Source: an uncultured Porphyromonadaceae bacterium (GTDB taxonomy: Bacteria > Bacteroidota > Bacteroidia > Bacteroidales > Muribaculaceae). From it: a DNA stretch of 19,537 bases. A model generated the notes under the pieces. It saw nothing but the letters and a program-made list of their open reading frames with translations. It was not told the origin of the DNA and did no database searches. Positions 1-6,607 of the stretch are shown here, piece after piece. Location of the stretch: positions 1-19,537 of the forward strand of contig UQLO01000042.1 in the NCBI GenBank assembly GCA_900541865.1, in the 5' to 3' direction. Position numbers and translations under genes: made by a program. The first letter of the stretch is position 1. Each line of letters starts with the position of its first letter.

Positions 1-63
1 CAGTGTTGCCAGGCTGAGGCCGACATAGCCCGTGCCGGCAACTGCTATGTTGTATTTCTTCAT
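1..63 (-). CDS. ugd: UDP-glucose 6-dehydrogenase, N-terminal fragment (left copy)
   Basis: Only the first 21 codons lie in the window; the gene starts at the ATG complementary to 61-63 and runs off the left edge. The peptide begins MKKYNIAVAGTGYVGLS, the NAD-binding Rossmann start typical of nucleotide-sugar dehydrogenases (GxGYVGL motif). The family oxidises UDP-glucose to UDP-glucuronate in the cytoplasm. It begins 26 nt after the stop of the leftward regulator, so it is probably the second gene of the left operon. The same 21 residues are encoded at 19475-19537 on the other strand, with only four synonymous differences. UDP-Glc specificity is inferred from family and neighbours, because UDP-ManNAc dehydrogenases share this N-terminal motif. 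Confidence 0.8.
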   Translation of the reverse strand, partial: MKKYNIAVAGTGYVGLSLATL

Positions 64-89
64 CTTCGGAATGATAGTTTCGAGGGAGG

Positions 90-1472
90 TTATCGGGTTG
101 GGTGAATCTGGCGGCCGGAGGCGTGCAGGCGCCACTGGATGCCGTTGTCGCCTACCATATGGAGGCGGAAGAGGGCGTTGGCGCTGCCGCTTTCGATTTT
201 TTCGATGTCGAATTCGCAGCCCGGGAAGAGCCGGTTGACCACTACTACCGTCTCGCCTTCGGCAGGGGCGGTGGCACCCAGCGGCTCCACATCGTAGTCG
301 GGCGTGAAGTGGCCGATGGTCTCCTGAAAGCGGGCGAAGGCGTCCGGCGCAATGGCGGCGTAGGCGCCTCCGGGGCGGCCGGAGGTGGTGTAGCACCAGG
401 CCAGGTCGCCGATTCGGCAAAACAGGGGGCACACTTCGGAGAGGCGGGTGCGAAAGAATACGATGTCGCGAATCACGGGGCGCCGGTCGAAGACGAGTTT
501 GCGACCGATGCGACGCGCTATTTCGTCGTAGGGATAGAAGAGCTCGGGGCGCCGAACTTCGGAGCCGAGGCTGTCGAGCCGCGCAGCAATCTCCTCGTAG
601 CTCACCCGCGGGCGCAGCCGCATGGCGTACCACCGCAGGGGATTGGAGGCGAATGTAGCCGCCACTATGCCGACTATTTCGGCGCGCCGCCCCGCGCTGA
701 GTTCGGCCGGGCGGCATAGCGCCAGCACAGGCAGCGCATCGCACCGCGTGCCCATGGCAGCGGCAACTTCGGCCGGTGCGATACCGCAACCCAGGGCCGC
801 GCAGGCCCAGAGTGCCGCCAGGGTGGCGTCGGCGCCGGCAGCAGCGCTGAGCCCGTGCATGCGGAGAGCGTCGGTTGCCATTGCGTCAACTCGCCGGGCA
901 AGGCGGCGGGGCGTGAGGCTGCTTTGCTCAAGGTCGAAAAGATAGCTTCTGCGCCCCGACGAGCGCCGCTCGGCGATGGCGGCGGCTTCGGGGAGGGTCG
1001 AGTCGACGTCGGTCTTCTTCATTCTCGCCACTTCTTCAAGAGGCAATGCACCGCATATCAGGGCCATAAGCACCAAGTCGGCAGCTGCGCTGCGCCCCGA
1101 AGTCGCACTCCGGGCAAGGGCGTGGAGGCGCTCCAAATCGCGCTTTAGGCCCGCCGAATCGGGCCATGCGTCGCCGCCTCGCAACTGCGCCTTGAGCACA
1201 CACAGGTCGACCGACGCTCCGCACACATTATTAAATAGCGCGGCCAAAATGTCGATGTAGTGAGCCGCCGTTTTGGCCGTCAGACCCAGCATCCACATAT
1301 GCACGGCCCAGTCGGCAAAGAGAGCCGCCGAGGGCGTAGCTTCCAAGACGCCGCGAACCCCGCAGAATGTCTCGAAACTACGAAGCGCCTTGCCGTAATT
1401 CCGCTGCGAGGCCTCCGGCATGCCGGACACCTTGTTCCGAAATTCGGCCAATAGCTCCCTGAGGTCAAACAT
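90..1472 (-). CDS. Recombinase-like/NusG-like fusion regulator of the left operon
   Basis: A protein of about 460 aa, and a clear paralog of the regulator at 1999-3420. Residues 1 to about 100 resemble a tyrosine-recombinase SAM-like core-binding domain. Residues about 115-275 look like a degenerate recombinase catalytic region: the Arg I position is Pro144 (CGALPLEEV) and the His-x-x-Arg region reads AALW (Trp222), with no C-terminal nucleophilic Tyr evident. From W281 (RWYAMRLRPR) the sequence reads as a NusG NGN domain, followed by a weak KOW segment near 406 (GETVVVVNRLFPG). By analogy with UpxY proteins, which prevent premature termination in Bacteroides capsule operons, it is probably an operon-specific antiterminator that may also bind DNA. 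The start at 1472 is chosen because it matches the paralog's N-terminus and leader spacing; in-frame ATGs at 1499 and 1529 are alternatives. Not a confirmed family; the domain calls are by eye. Confidence 0.7.
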   Translation of the reverse strand: MFDLRELLAEFRNKVSGMPEASQRNYGKALRSFETFCGVRGVLEATPSAALFADWAVHMWMLGLTAKTAAHYIDILAALFNNVCGASVDLCVLKAQLRGGDAWPDSAGLKRDLERLHALARSATSGRSAAADLVLMALICGALPLEEVARMKKTDVDSTLPEAAAIAERRSSGRRSYLFDLEQSSLTPRRLARRVDAMATDALRMHGLSAAAGADATLAALWACAALGCGIAPAEVAAAMGTRCDALPVLALCRPAELSAGRRAEIVGIVAATFASNPLRWYAMRLRPRVSYEEIAARLDSLGSEVRRPELFYPYDEIARRIGRKLVFDRRPVIRDIVFFRTRLSEVCPLFCRIGDLAWCYTTSGRPGGAYAAIAPDAFARFQETIGHFTPDYDVEPLGATAPAEGETVVVVNRLFPGCEFDIEKIESGSANALFRLHMVGDNGIQWRLHASGRQIHPTR

Positions 1473-1647
1473 CTGTGAATCAGTCGAGAGGCAGCACATA
1501 TCCCTTTTAACTTCGAGACGCCGGGACACAATACTTCCCGACCCCCCGACGGCCTGCCTTGCAAGGCTCCGGAGGCGCTGGTGTGAAACTTGACAATACG
1601 CTTTTCACCGGCTTGTGTGCTCAGCTCGAACGCTCAAAACATCAGTA
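1473..1647 (-). promoter_or_regulatory. 5' leader of the left operon
   Basis: Untranslated region between the invertible segment and the left regulator. It shares ordered similarity with the right leader: a CTCC/GGAG mini-hairpin, then a G-rich element (complement of 1528-1546), then a CCGG/TCG-containing stretch. This suggests a conserved leader RNA rather than plain spacer. I see no strong T-tract terminator in it. With a start site near 1671 the leader would be about 200 nt. Confidence 0.5.
1528..1546 (-). promoter_or_regulatory. Conserved leader element, left copy
   Basis: On the - strand this reads GGGGGTCGGGAAGTATTGT. It matches the right-leader element at 1931-1949 at 17 of 19 positions and sits 55 nt before the chosen start at 1472 (the right copy sits 49 nt before its start). 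Conservation in non-coding sequence upstream of two paralogous NusG-like proteins makes it a candidate recruitment or pause site, comparable in role to the ops element of RfaH. The function is inference. Confidence 0.5.
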
Positions 1648-1669
1648 TCTCTTAGTAAGAGATACTCAA
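1648..1669 (-). repeat. Inverted repeat arm, left end of invertible segment
   Basis: A 22-bp arm that is the exact reverse complement of 1818-1839. It overlaps a perfect 23-bp palindrome at 1644-1666 built from half-sites AGTATCTCTTA and TAAGAGATACT around a single central base (1655). Paired half-sites within each arm are typical of tyrosine-recombinase crossover sites, such as the Mpi-controlled capsule promoters of Bacteroides. Which recombinase acts here is unknown. Confidence 0.85.
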
Positions 1670-1677
1670 TTCGGCCA

Positions 1678-1710
1678 CAAAGATACAAAATAATATTGAC
1701 ATAGAGCCAA
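1678..1710 (-). promoter_or_regulatory. Bacteroidetes-type promoter, currently reading leftward
   Basis: On the - strand a perfect -7 element TATCTTTG (complement of 1678-1685) is preceded, after 21 nt, by TTGG at 1710-1707 in place of the -33 TTTG. The 21-nt spacing fits the TTTG-N19-21-TAnnTTTG consensus of Bacteroidetes primary sigma factor promoters. Transcription would begin near 1671, at the edge of the left repeat arm, and run into the left regulator. After inversion the -7 element would lie at about 1802-1809 on the + strand. Confidence 0.7.
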
Positions 1711-1817
1711 CTCCCTTCTCTTTAATTGGGTCGCGGGACGACTCCGCAGCCGAATTGTTTTACAAATTTGATTTTTGCCGGCGCCTAACTTGCTTACATT
1801 CAGCGCCATTATCGGCA

Positions 1818-1839
1818 TTGAGTATCTCTTACTAAGAGA
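1818..1839 (+). repeat. Inverted repeat arm, right end of invertible segment
   Basis: A 22-bp arm identical to the reverse complement of 1648-1669. It contains the same half-site AGTATCTCTTA followed by TAAGAGA around central base 1832. Unlike the left site, its outer half-site is degenerate over the last few bases (1840-1843), so the full palindrome is imperfect here. Confidence 0.85.
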
Positions 1840-1930
1840 AATGCAAATATTTATGGGCGTTATGCTCCGGATTAATGGCTCTCGCTATCATTCTCCGTGG
1901 AGCCTCTGTCCGCTGGTTGTCAGCCGGATA

Positions 1931-1949
1931 GGGGGTCGGAAAGAATTGT
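1931..1949 (+). promoter_or_regulatory. Conserved leader element, right copy
   Basis: Reads GGGGGTCGGAAAGAATTGT, matching the left copy (complement of 1528-1546) at 17 of 19 positions. It lies 49 nt before the start codon at 1999 and directly before a terminator-like hairpin, where an antiterminator would plausibly load. The function is inferred from position and conservation only. Confidence 0.5.
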
Positions 1950-1975
1950 CCGGCCCGGGGCTTCGGTTCTTTTTT
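1950..1975 (+). terminator. Possible leader attenuator hairpin
   Basis: A GC-rich stem (CCGGCC, loop CGG, GGC-TT-CGG, 1950-1966) is followed by TTCTTTTTT (1967-1975); flanking AAAGAA (1940-1945) can extend the pairing. This resembles an intrinsic terminator inside the leader of a gene for a NusG-like protein, which fits attenuation relieved by antitermination. The bulged stem lowers confidence, and the left leader lacks an obvious equivalent T-tract. Confidence 0.35.
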
Positions 1976-1998
1976 CGCATTTAGCCCAATCTGCTGAA

Positions 1999-3420
1999 AT
2001 GTCGGAAATTAACACACAAACCGCCGTCGATTATTTCCAGCTTAAGCTTCAGGCGACTGCCAATGCAGCCACCGCAGCCAACACGCGCAAAGCCATCGAC
2101 GCCTTCGCCCGCTACACCGCCGAAACCGGCGACATCACGCTCGCCGAACTCGACGGCACCGTCGTCAGAGCTTGGGCCGGCCGACTCTTCGAGCAGGGGC
2201 GAAGCCTTTCTACCGTGCAGGCTTACGCCGCCAAGCTCTCGGCTCTCGTCGCAAAGGCTGACCGCGAGGGCCTCCGGTGCCACCCCGAAGCTTTCGCCGA
2301 GCTGTCGGCCCAACTACGGGCCCTGACCCCCACCCACATGGAATGTGCCGACGCCGACCGCATCTTCGACGGTCTGCGGCTGCTCGTACTCAAAGACCTC
2401 AGCGCCAACCCGGCCCTCCAGCTCGGACGCGACATGCTGCTGTTTGCGGTGCTTTGCGGAGGATTGAGTCTCGACCGGCTGACCGACTTGTGCAAAGACG
2501 AGGCCGACAACATCCCCGCCGCCGCAACCGCCATCGCCGAGCGCTACCGCGCCGGACGCCCCCGCCACCTCTTCCCCCTGAGCCAAAGCACGCGCACCCC
2601 GGCCCAACGCCGACGAGCCGCCGAAGCCCTCATCGCCCAAGCCCTCGCCGCCGCCGGCCTCAACATCACCGTGCGCCCCGGCCTCGCCGCCGACCTATGG
2701 GCGGCCTGCGCACTGCGATGCGGCGTCAGCGCCGCCGAAGTAGCCGCCTGCCTTGCCGACTCCGCCTCGAGCGCCAACCCCGCCGTGCGCTTCGCCGCAG
2801 CCGCCATACTCAGCGACGACAGCCGACGCGCACTCACCGAGCGCGTCGCCGACGCCCTCACCCGCGACCCCGCCAACTGGTACGCCATGCAGTTCCGGCC
2901 CCGCGTGAACTACGACAGCGTCGCCGCCGCCATCGCAGCCTCCGGCGCCCCCGTCCTGGCCACCTACTATCCGCAGGAAGAAATACGCCGGCGCATAGGC
3001 CGCCGCATGGTGCGCACCGAGCGCCCCGTAGTACCCGGCTTGCTCTTCTTCAAGGCGCGTCCCTCGGCACTGGGCCCACTCTACCGCAGCATCGGACACC
3101 TCGCATGGGGCTACCGCACCGGCCGCGGCCCCGGAGCGCCCTACGCCGTCATCCCGCCCGCCGACATGGAACTCTACCGGGCCACCATAGGCTGCTTCGA
3201 CGCCGACACCGACGTATGCCCCGCCGGCACCATCGCCCTGCAGCCCGGCGACAGCGTGCGCATCCTCGCCGGACCCTTCGCCGGTCTGCCCGCAACGTTA
3301 GCCGCCGTGACCCGCGCGGGCGCCCGCACCATCTGCCGCCTCCACCTCATGGGCACCAACGCCATCGAGTGGACCCTAACCACCTCCCCCCGCCTCCTCG
3401 CCCCGAACTCTCAAAATTAA
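1999..3420 (+). CDS. Recombinase-like/NusG-like fusion regulator of the right operon
   Basis: A 473-aa protein. Residues 1 to about 100 resemble a tyrosine-recombinase SAM-like core-binding domain (helical; NTRKAIDAFARYT). About 110-290 follows the layout of a recombinase catalytic domain but with key residues replaced: Ser157 where Arg I is expected (CGGLSLDRL), and ADLW (Trp234) where His-x-x-Arg is expected, then CGVSAAEVAACL. From W294 (NWYAMQFRPRVNY) an NGN domain is recognisable, including YYPQEE and RPVVPGLLFFKA, which mirrors the PLFPGYLF segment of NusG/UpxY. A KOW motif begins at Gly417 (GDSVRILAGPFAG). It is probably a locus-specific transcription antiterminator, with the N-terminal part perhaps a DNA-binding module that has lost recombinase activity. 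The start at 1999 follows the leader; the frame stays open upstream to 1897. Stop to next gene is 14 nt. Confidence 0.75.
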   Translation: MSEINTQTAVDYFQLKLQATANAATAANTRKAIDAFARYTAETGDITLAELDGTVVRAWAGRLFEQGRSLSTVQAYAAKLSALVAKADREGLRCHPEAFAELSAQLRALTPTHMECADADRIFDGLRLLVLKDLSANPALQLGRDMLLFAVLCGGLSLDRLTDLCKDEADNIPAAATAIAERYRAGRPRHLFPLSQSTRTPAQRRRAAEALIAQALAAAGLNITVRPGLAADLWAACALRCGVSAAEVAACLADSASSANPAVRFAAAAILSDDSRRALTERVADALTRDPANWYAMQFRPRVNYDSVAAAIAASGAPVLATYYPQEEIRRRIGRRMVRTERPVVPGLLFFKARPSALGPLYRSIGHLAWGYRTGRGPGAPYAVIPPADMELYRATIGCFDADTDVCPAGTIALQPGDSVRILAGPFAGLPATLAAVTRAGARTICRLHLMGTNAIEWTLTTSPRLLAPNSQN

Positions 3421-3434
3421 AATATATACCGTCC

Positions 3435-4652
3435 ATGAAAATTGGATTGCTGAAAGAAACCAAGATTCCGGAAGATAACCGCGTGGCTCTCACGCCCGAC
3501 CAGCTCAAAGAGCTTTCCCAAGAATTTCCCAACGCTGTTTTCAAGGTGCAGAGCAGCCCCACGCGCGCTTACTCCGATGAGGAATACGCCGCCGCCGGTT
3601 TCCCCGTGTGCGACGACCTCTCCGACTGCGACCTGCTCTTAGGCATCAAGGAGGCCGACATACGCACTTTGCTGCCCGGCAAGCACTATATGTTCTTCGG
3701 CCACATCGCCAAGATGCAGCCCTACAACATTCCGCTGTTCAAAACGCTGATAAACAATACCGACACTTTCTCGGACTATGAATATCTTGTCGACGACCAC
3801 GGCATGCGTCTGGTTGCCTTCGGTTGGTATGCCGGCGTTGTAGGCCTCTATTATACCCTTCAGGGGTGGGGCAAGAAGCTCGGCGCCTACGAGCTACCCA
3901 AGCCCCATATGCACTTCACCATCGAGGAGCTCATCGGCAACCTCAAGAGCGTCGACCTGGGCAACGTCCGCATGGTGCTCACCGGCGGCGGCCGCGTCTC
4001 GCAGGGCGCCCAGTACATTCTGCAGCAGATAGGCGCCAAGTTCATCTCTCCCGAGGAGTTCAAGAACGGTCCGCAGGAAACCACCGGTCTGGTCTACACC
4101 GTTGCCAATATCGACGAGCTGGTTGCCCGCACCGACGGCGCCGATTTCGACTTCAACGACTTCGTCGAGAATCCTCAGGACTATCATTCGACCTTCGATG
4201 CCTTCGCCACCAGCGCCGACATCCTGCTGTGCTGCCACTTCTGGAGCAACGGCCAGCCCGTCTATCTCTCCGAGGAGAGCTTCCGCATGCCCGGCTTCAG
4301 AATAAAGATGATAGGCGACATCACCTGCGACATCATGGGCAGCGTGAAGTCCACACTCCGCCCGGCAACACACGCCGAGCCCTGGTACGACTATAACCCC
4401 GCCACCGCAAAAGAGGAGCCCGCCTTCAGCTCGCCCGCCAACGTGACGGTGATGGCCGTCGACACCTGCCCCAACGCCCTTCCGCGCGTAACCAGCCAGT
4501 ACTTCGGCGAGCAGCTTATTAAATATGTGCTGCGCGACGAACTTAAAAAGAACTCCGGCGACTGCGCCGTGCTCGACCGCGCCACCATACTCCGCGACGG
4601 CTCTCTGACAGAGCACTTCAGCTACCTGACCGACTATGTTGCGGGCTTTTAA
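3435..4652 (+). CDS. Saccharopine dehydrogenase-like (AlaDH/PNT family) oxidoreductase
   Basis: 405 aa. The N-terminus MKIGLLKETKIPEDNRVALTP is the classic AlaDH/PNT N-terminal start. IKE (Lys72) and FGHIAKMQ (His90) match the Lys and His catalytic positions of fungal-type lysine-forming saccharopine dehydrogenase (LYS1). LTGGGRVSQGAQ (about 186-197) is the nucleotide-binding glycine-rich loop. The family interconverts saccharopine with lysine and 2-oxoglutarate using NAD(H). It starts 14 nt after the regulator and overlaps the next gene, so it is in the operon. It could supply or make a lysine-type or opine-type substituent for the polymer, or be a metabolic passenger. The exact substrate cannot be read from sequence. 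Confidence 0.75.
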   Translation: MKIGLLKETKIPEDNRVALTPDQLKELSQEFPNAVFKVQSSPTRAYSDEEYAAAGFPVCDDLSDCDLLLGIKEADIRTLLPGKHYMFFGHIAKMQPYNIPLFKTLINNTDTFSDYEYLVDDHGMRLVAFGWYAGVVGLYYTLQGWGKKLGAYELPKPHMHFTIEELIGNLKSVDLGNVRMVLTGGGRVSQGAQYILQQIGAKFISPEEFKNGPQETTGLVYTVANIDELVARTDGADFDFNDFVENPQDYHSTFDAFATSADILLCCHFWSNGQPVYLSEESFRMPGFRIKMIGDITCDIMGSVKSTLRPATHAEPWYDYNPATAKEEPAFSSPANVTVMAVDTCPNALPRVTSQYFGEQLIKYVLRDELKKNSGDCAVLDRATILRDGSLTEHFSYLTDYVAGF

Positions 4653-5691
4653 GGAGTCGGTCAAACATTCGGAGGCGTTTCGGGCCTGGCAGGAATGGCG
4701 TCTGCGCCGCGACGAGACGGAGCGCTTTTCGGGCGAGGCGCGGGTTATGATGGCTTCGCTGCCGAATCCGGAGGCAACGTGGAAAAAATATGAGGGCGAC
4801 CTGAGCCGCCATATGTTCACCTACCCCGAGTGGCTGATGTACGGCTTCGAGGGCGCCACGCGCGAGGCCAAGGAGGCTTTCATATCGCGTTCGGAGGCCC
4901 AGAAGTGGTACCGCCGGCTGATTCGCCCCGAGATTCGCGCCCTCTTCAACCTCAAGCCGCTCTTTCTGCACCGCTTCGCGCCTTATATCCACCGCCGATT
5001 TCTGGCCGTTGGCCCCGGCACAACGGTAGAAGAGCTTGAGGCCGCCCTCCTTCCGGGCAAGAGCTATATCGCCAAGCCGCAGGCCGGCACACTTGGTCGG
5101 GGCGTGCACAAGCTGTGCTTCGACAGCCTCAGCCACGACGACTATGAGCGCCTGCTGGCTGAATTCAAGGCCGAAGGCACCCTGCTCGAGGAAACCATCG
5201 CCGGCGGCGACGCACTGCAGAGCTTTCACCCGGCATCGCTCAACACCATCCGCGTCATGTCGGCCAACCGCGGCACGGGCCGGCCGGAGCTCTTCGCAAG
5301 CTTCGTGCGCTTCGGCCGCGGCGACTCCGTGGTCGACAATGCCCACGCCGGCGGCATCTTCTGCACAGTCGACATCGCTTCCGGCCGCATACTCTCCGAC
5401 GGCATGGACTCCGAGGGCCGCGTCTACACCGAGCACCCCGACACCGGGCTGCCCTTCCGCGGATTCCAAATTCCGCAGTGGGCAGACATAGAACGCGCAT
5501 GCACCGAGGCCCACGCCAGCGTCGACATCCCCTTCGTGGGCTGGGACGTGTGCATCAACGCCGCCGGAGAGGTCGAATTCATCGAAGGCAACCACGCCGC
5601 CGATGTCGACATTATCCAGGCTCCCTTGCGCGTCGGCTACCGCGAACGCTTTGAAAAAGTCTGCCGGGACTACATCCGCAGCAAACAATAA
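4636..5691 (+). CDS. Sugar-transfer associated ATP-grasp protein
   Basis: 351 aa, starting inside the last 17 nt of the preceding gene. The middle and C-terminal parts carry ATP-grasp hallmarks: AKPQAGTLGRG (ATP-binding loop), HPASLNTIRVMS, VRFGRGDSVVDNAHAGGI and a C-terminal VEFIEGNHAADVD with acidic and Asn ligands for Mg-ATP. This pattern matches the ATPgrasp_ST family found in polysaccharide loci. ATP-grasp enzymes join a carboxylate to an amine or thiol through an acyl-phosphate, so this protein may attach an amino acid or other group to a sugar. The true substrate is unknown. The next gene encodes a second, different ATP-grasp protein. Confidence 0.8.
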   Translation: MLRAFKESVKHSEAFRAWQEWRLRRDETERFSGEARVMMASLPNPEATWKKYEGDLSRHMFTYPEWLMYGFEGATREAKEAFISRSEAQKWYRRLIRPEIRALFNLKPLFLHRFAPYIHRRFLAVGPGTTVEELEAALLPGKSYIAKPQAGTLGRGVHKLCFDSLSHDDYERLLAEFKAEGTLLEETIAGGDALQSFHPASLNTIRVMSANRGTGRPELFASFVRFGRGDSVVDNAHAGGIFCTVDIASGRILSDGMDSEGRVYTEHPDTGLPFRGFQIPQWADIERACTEAHASVDIPFVGWDVCINAAGEVEFIEGNHAADVDIIQAPLRVGYRERFEKVCRDYIRSKQ

Positions 5692-5701
5692 CACACCACA
5701 T

Positions 5702-6607
5702 ATGTACTCCACCAAAAGAATACTCAAAGGGCTGCTCTTCCGCACCGCCGGACTCTGGCCCGACAAAGCATACTTGCGCGCCCTCTACCGCGTCACCATG
5801 GGCCGCTCGCTCGATTTGGACAACTGCCAAACAATGAACGAGAAGCTGCAGTGGCTCAAAATCAACAACCGCCACGACGACCTCACCACTCTGGTCGACA
5901 AGCTCAAGGCCAAGGACTACATCGCCTCCAAAATCGGCGCCGAATACGTCGTGCCCCTGCTCAAAGTGTGGGAAAAGGCCTCCGACATCACCCAGGAAGA
6001 CCTCGACGCGCTGCCCGACCAGTTCGTCATCAAGACCAACCACAGCGGCGGCAACACCGGCGTGATGATAGTCAAAGACAAGAGCAAGGTCACCCTCGAG
6101 GAAATCCGCAGCCGCATGGACCTCTCCATGCGCCAACACGACATCCATCTGCACTACCGCGAGTGGCCCTACAAAAACGTGGAGCGCCGCATATTCGCCG
6201 AGGCCTACCTTGGCGACGACCTCACCGACTACAAATTCTACTGCTTCAACGGCTTGGCCGACTGCGTGCTCCTCTGCACCGACCGCCAGAGCGGCCACGG
6301 CACCAAGTACTACTTCTTCAGCAAAGACTGGAAACTCTGCCGCTACAACAAAGCCGGCGCCGCCGCTCCGGCCGACTTCACACTGCCGCAGCCCGAAGGC
6401 ACCCCCCGAATGTTCGAACTCGCCGAGCAGCTCTCCAAAGGCTTCCCCATGGTGCGCGTCGACTTCTACGACATCGCCGGCCGCATCTACTTCGGCGAAA
6501 TGACCTTCTACCCCGCCTCCGGCCTCGACCCCAACCGCCTGCGCGAAGCCGACCTCCATTTCGGCTCGCTCATCGACCTCTCCCTGGCACGCAACGACTA
6601 TAAATAA
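5702..6607 (+). CDS. TupA-like ATP-grasp protein
   Basis: 301 aa from the ATG at 5702; the frame is open further upstream, but that part overlaps the previous gene. Features of the TupA-like family: TMNEKLQWLK near residues 40-50, VDKLKAKDYI and IGAEYVVPLLKVW, then FVIKTNHSGGNTGVMI (ATP loop) and a C-terminal MVRVDFYDIAGRIYFGEMTFYP (metal-binding Asp and Glu). The family is named for TupA of teichuronopeptide synthesis in alkaliphilic Bacillus and is frequent in capsule loci, often misannotated as glycosyltransferase. The role is probably ATP-dependent ligation of an amino acid to the glycan. The flippase gene begins directly after its stop codon. Confidence 0.8.
   Translation: MYSTKRILKGLLFRTAGLWPDKAYLRALYRVTMGRSLDLDNCQTMNEKLQWLKINNRHDDLTTLVDKLKAKDYIASKIGAEYVVPLLKVWEKASDITQEDLDALPDQFVIKTNHSGGNTGVMIVKDKSKVTLEEIRSRMDLSMRQHDIHLHYREWPYKNVERRIFAEAYLGDDLTDYKFYCFNGLADCVLLCTDRQSGHGTKYYFFSKDWKLCRYNKAGAAAPADFTLPQPEGTPRMFELAEQLSKGFPMVRVDFYDIAGRIYFGEMTFYPASGLDPNRLREADLHFGSLIDLSLARNDYK

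Larger units (their letters stand above)
1648..1839. promoter_or_regulatory. Putative invertible promoter segment between divergent operons
   Basis: A 192-bp unit of two 22-bp perfect inverted repeats around 148 bp. The spacer carries a good Bacteroidetes promoter on one strand only (now leftward) and none that I can find rightward. Size and design match phase-variable capsule promoters of Bacteroides. Its placement between two outward-facing operons, each starting with a paralogous regulator, implies a two-way selector rather than a simple on/off switch. Inversion itself is not visible in a single sequence. Confidence 0.75.
1840..1998 (+). promoter_or_regulatory. 5' leader of the right operon
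   Basis: Non-coding region between the right repeat arm and the right regulator. It contains a CTCC/GGAG mini-hairpin near 1891-1902, a likely stem formed by CCGCTGG and CAGCCGG around 1909-1927, the conserved G-rich element, and a GC-rich hairpin with a T-tract. The order parallels the left leader. I find no consensus promoter here, so transcription of the right operon probably depends on the segment being inverted or on read-through. Confidence 0.5.

Noticed and set aside
1758..1800. A rightward promoter in the current orientation of the invertible segment
   Set aside because: TTTG occurs at 1767-1770 and 1774-1777, but no TAnnTTTG follows at the right distance; the best candidates have wrong spacing and at least two mismatches.
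90..3420. The two regulators as the active recombinases that invert the segment
   Set aside because: The expected catalytic Arg and His-x-x-Arg residues are not found and no nucleophilic Tyr is evident; an invertase encoded elsewhere is more likely.
2277..3434. A long open frame continuing upstream of the saccharopine-dehydrogenase-like gene in its own frame
   Set aside because: It overlaps the right regulator in another frame and translates to an Arg/Pro/His-rich sequence typical of out-of-frame GC-rich DNA. The real start is the ATG at 3435, where the family N-terminus begins.
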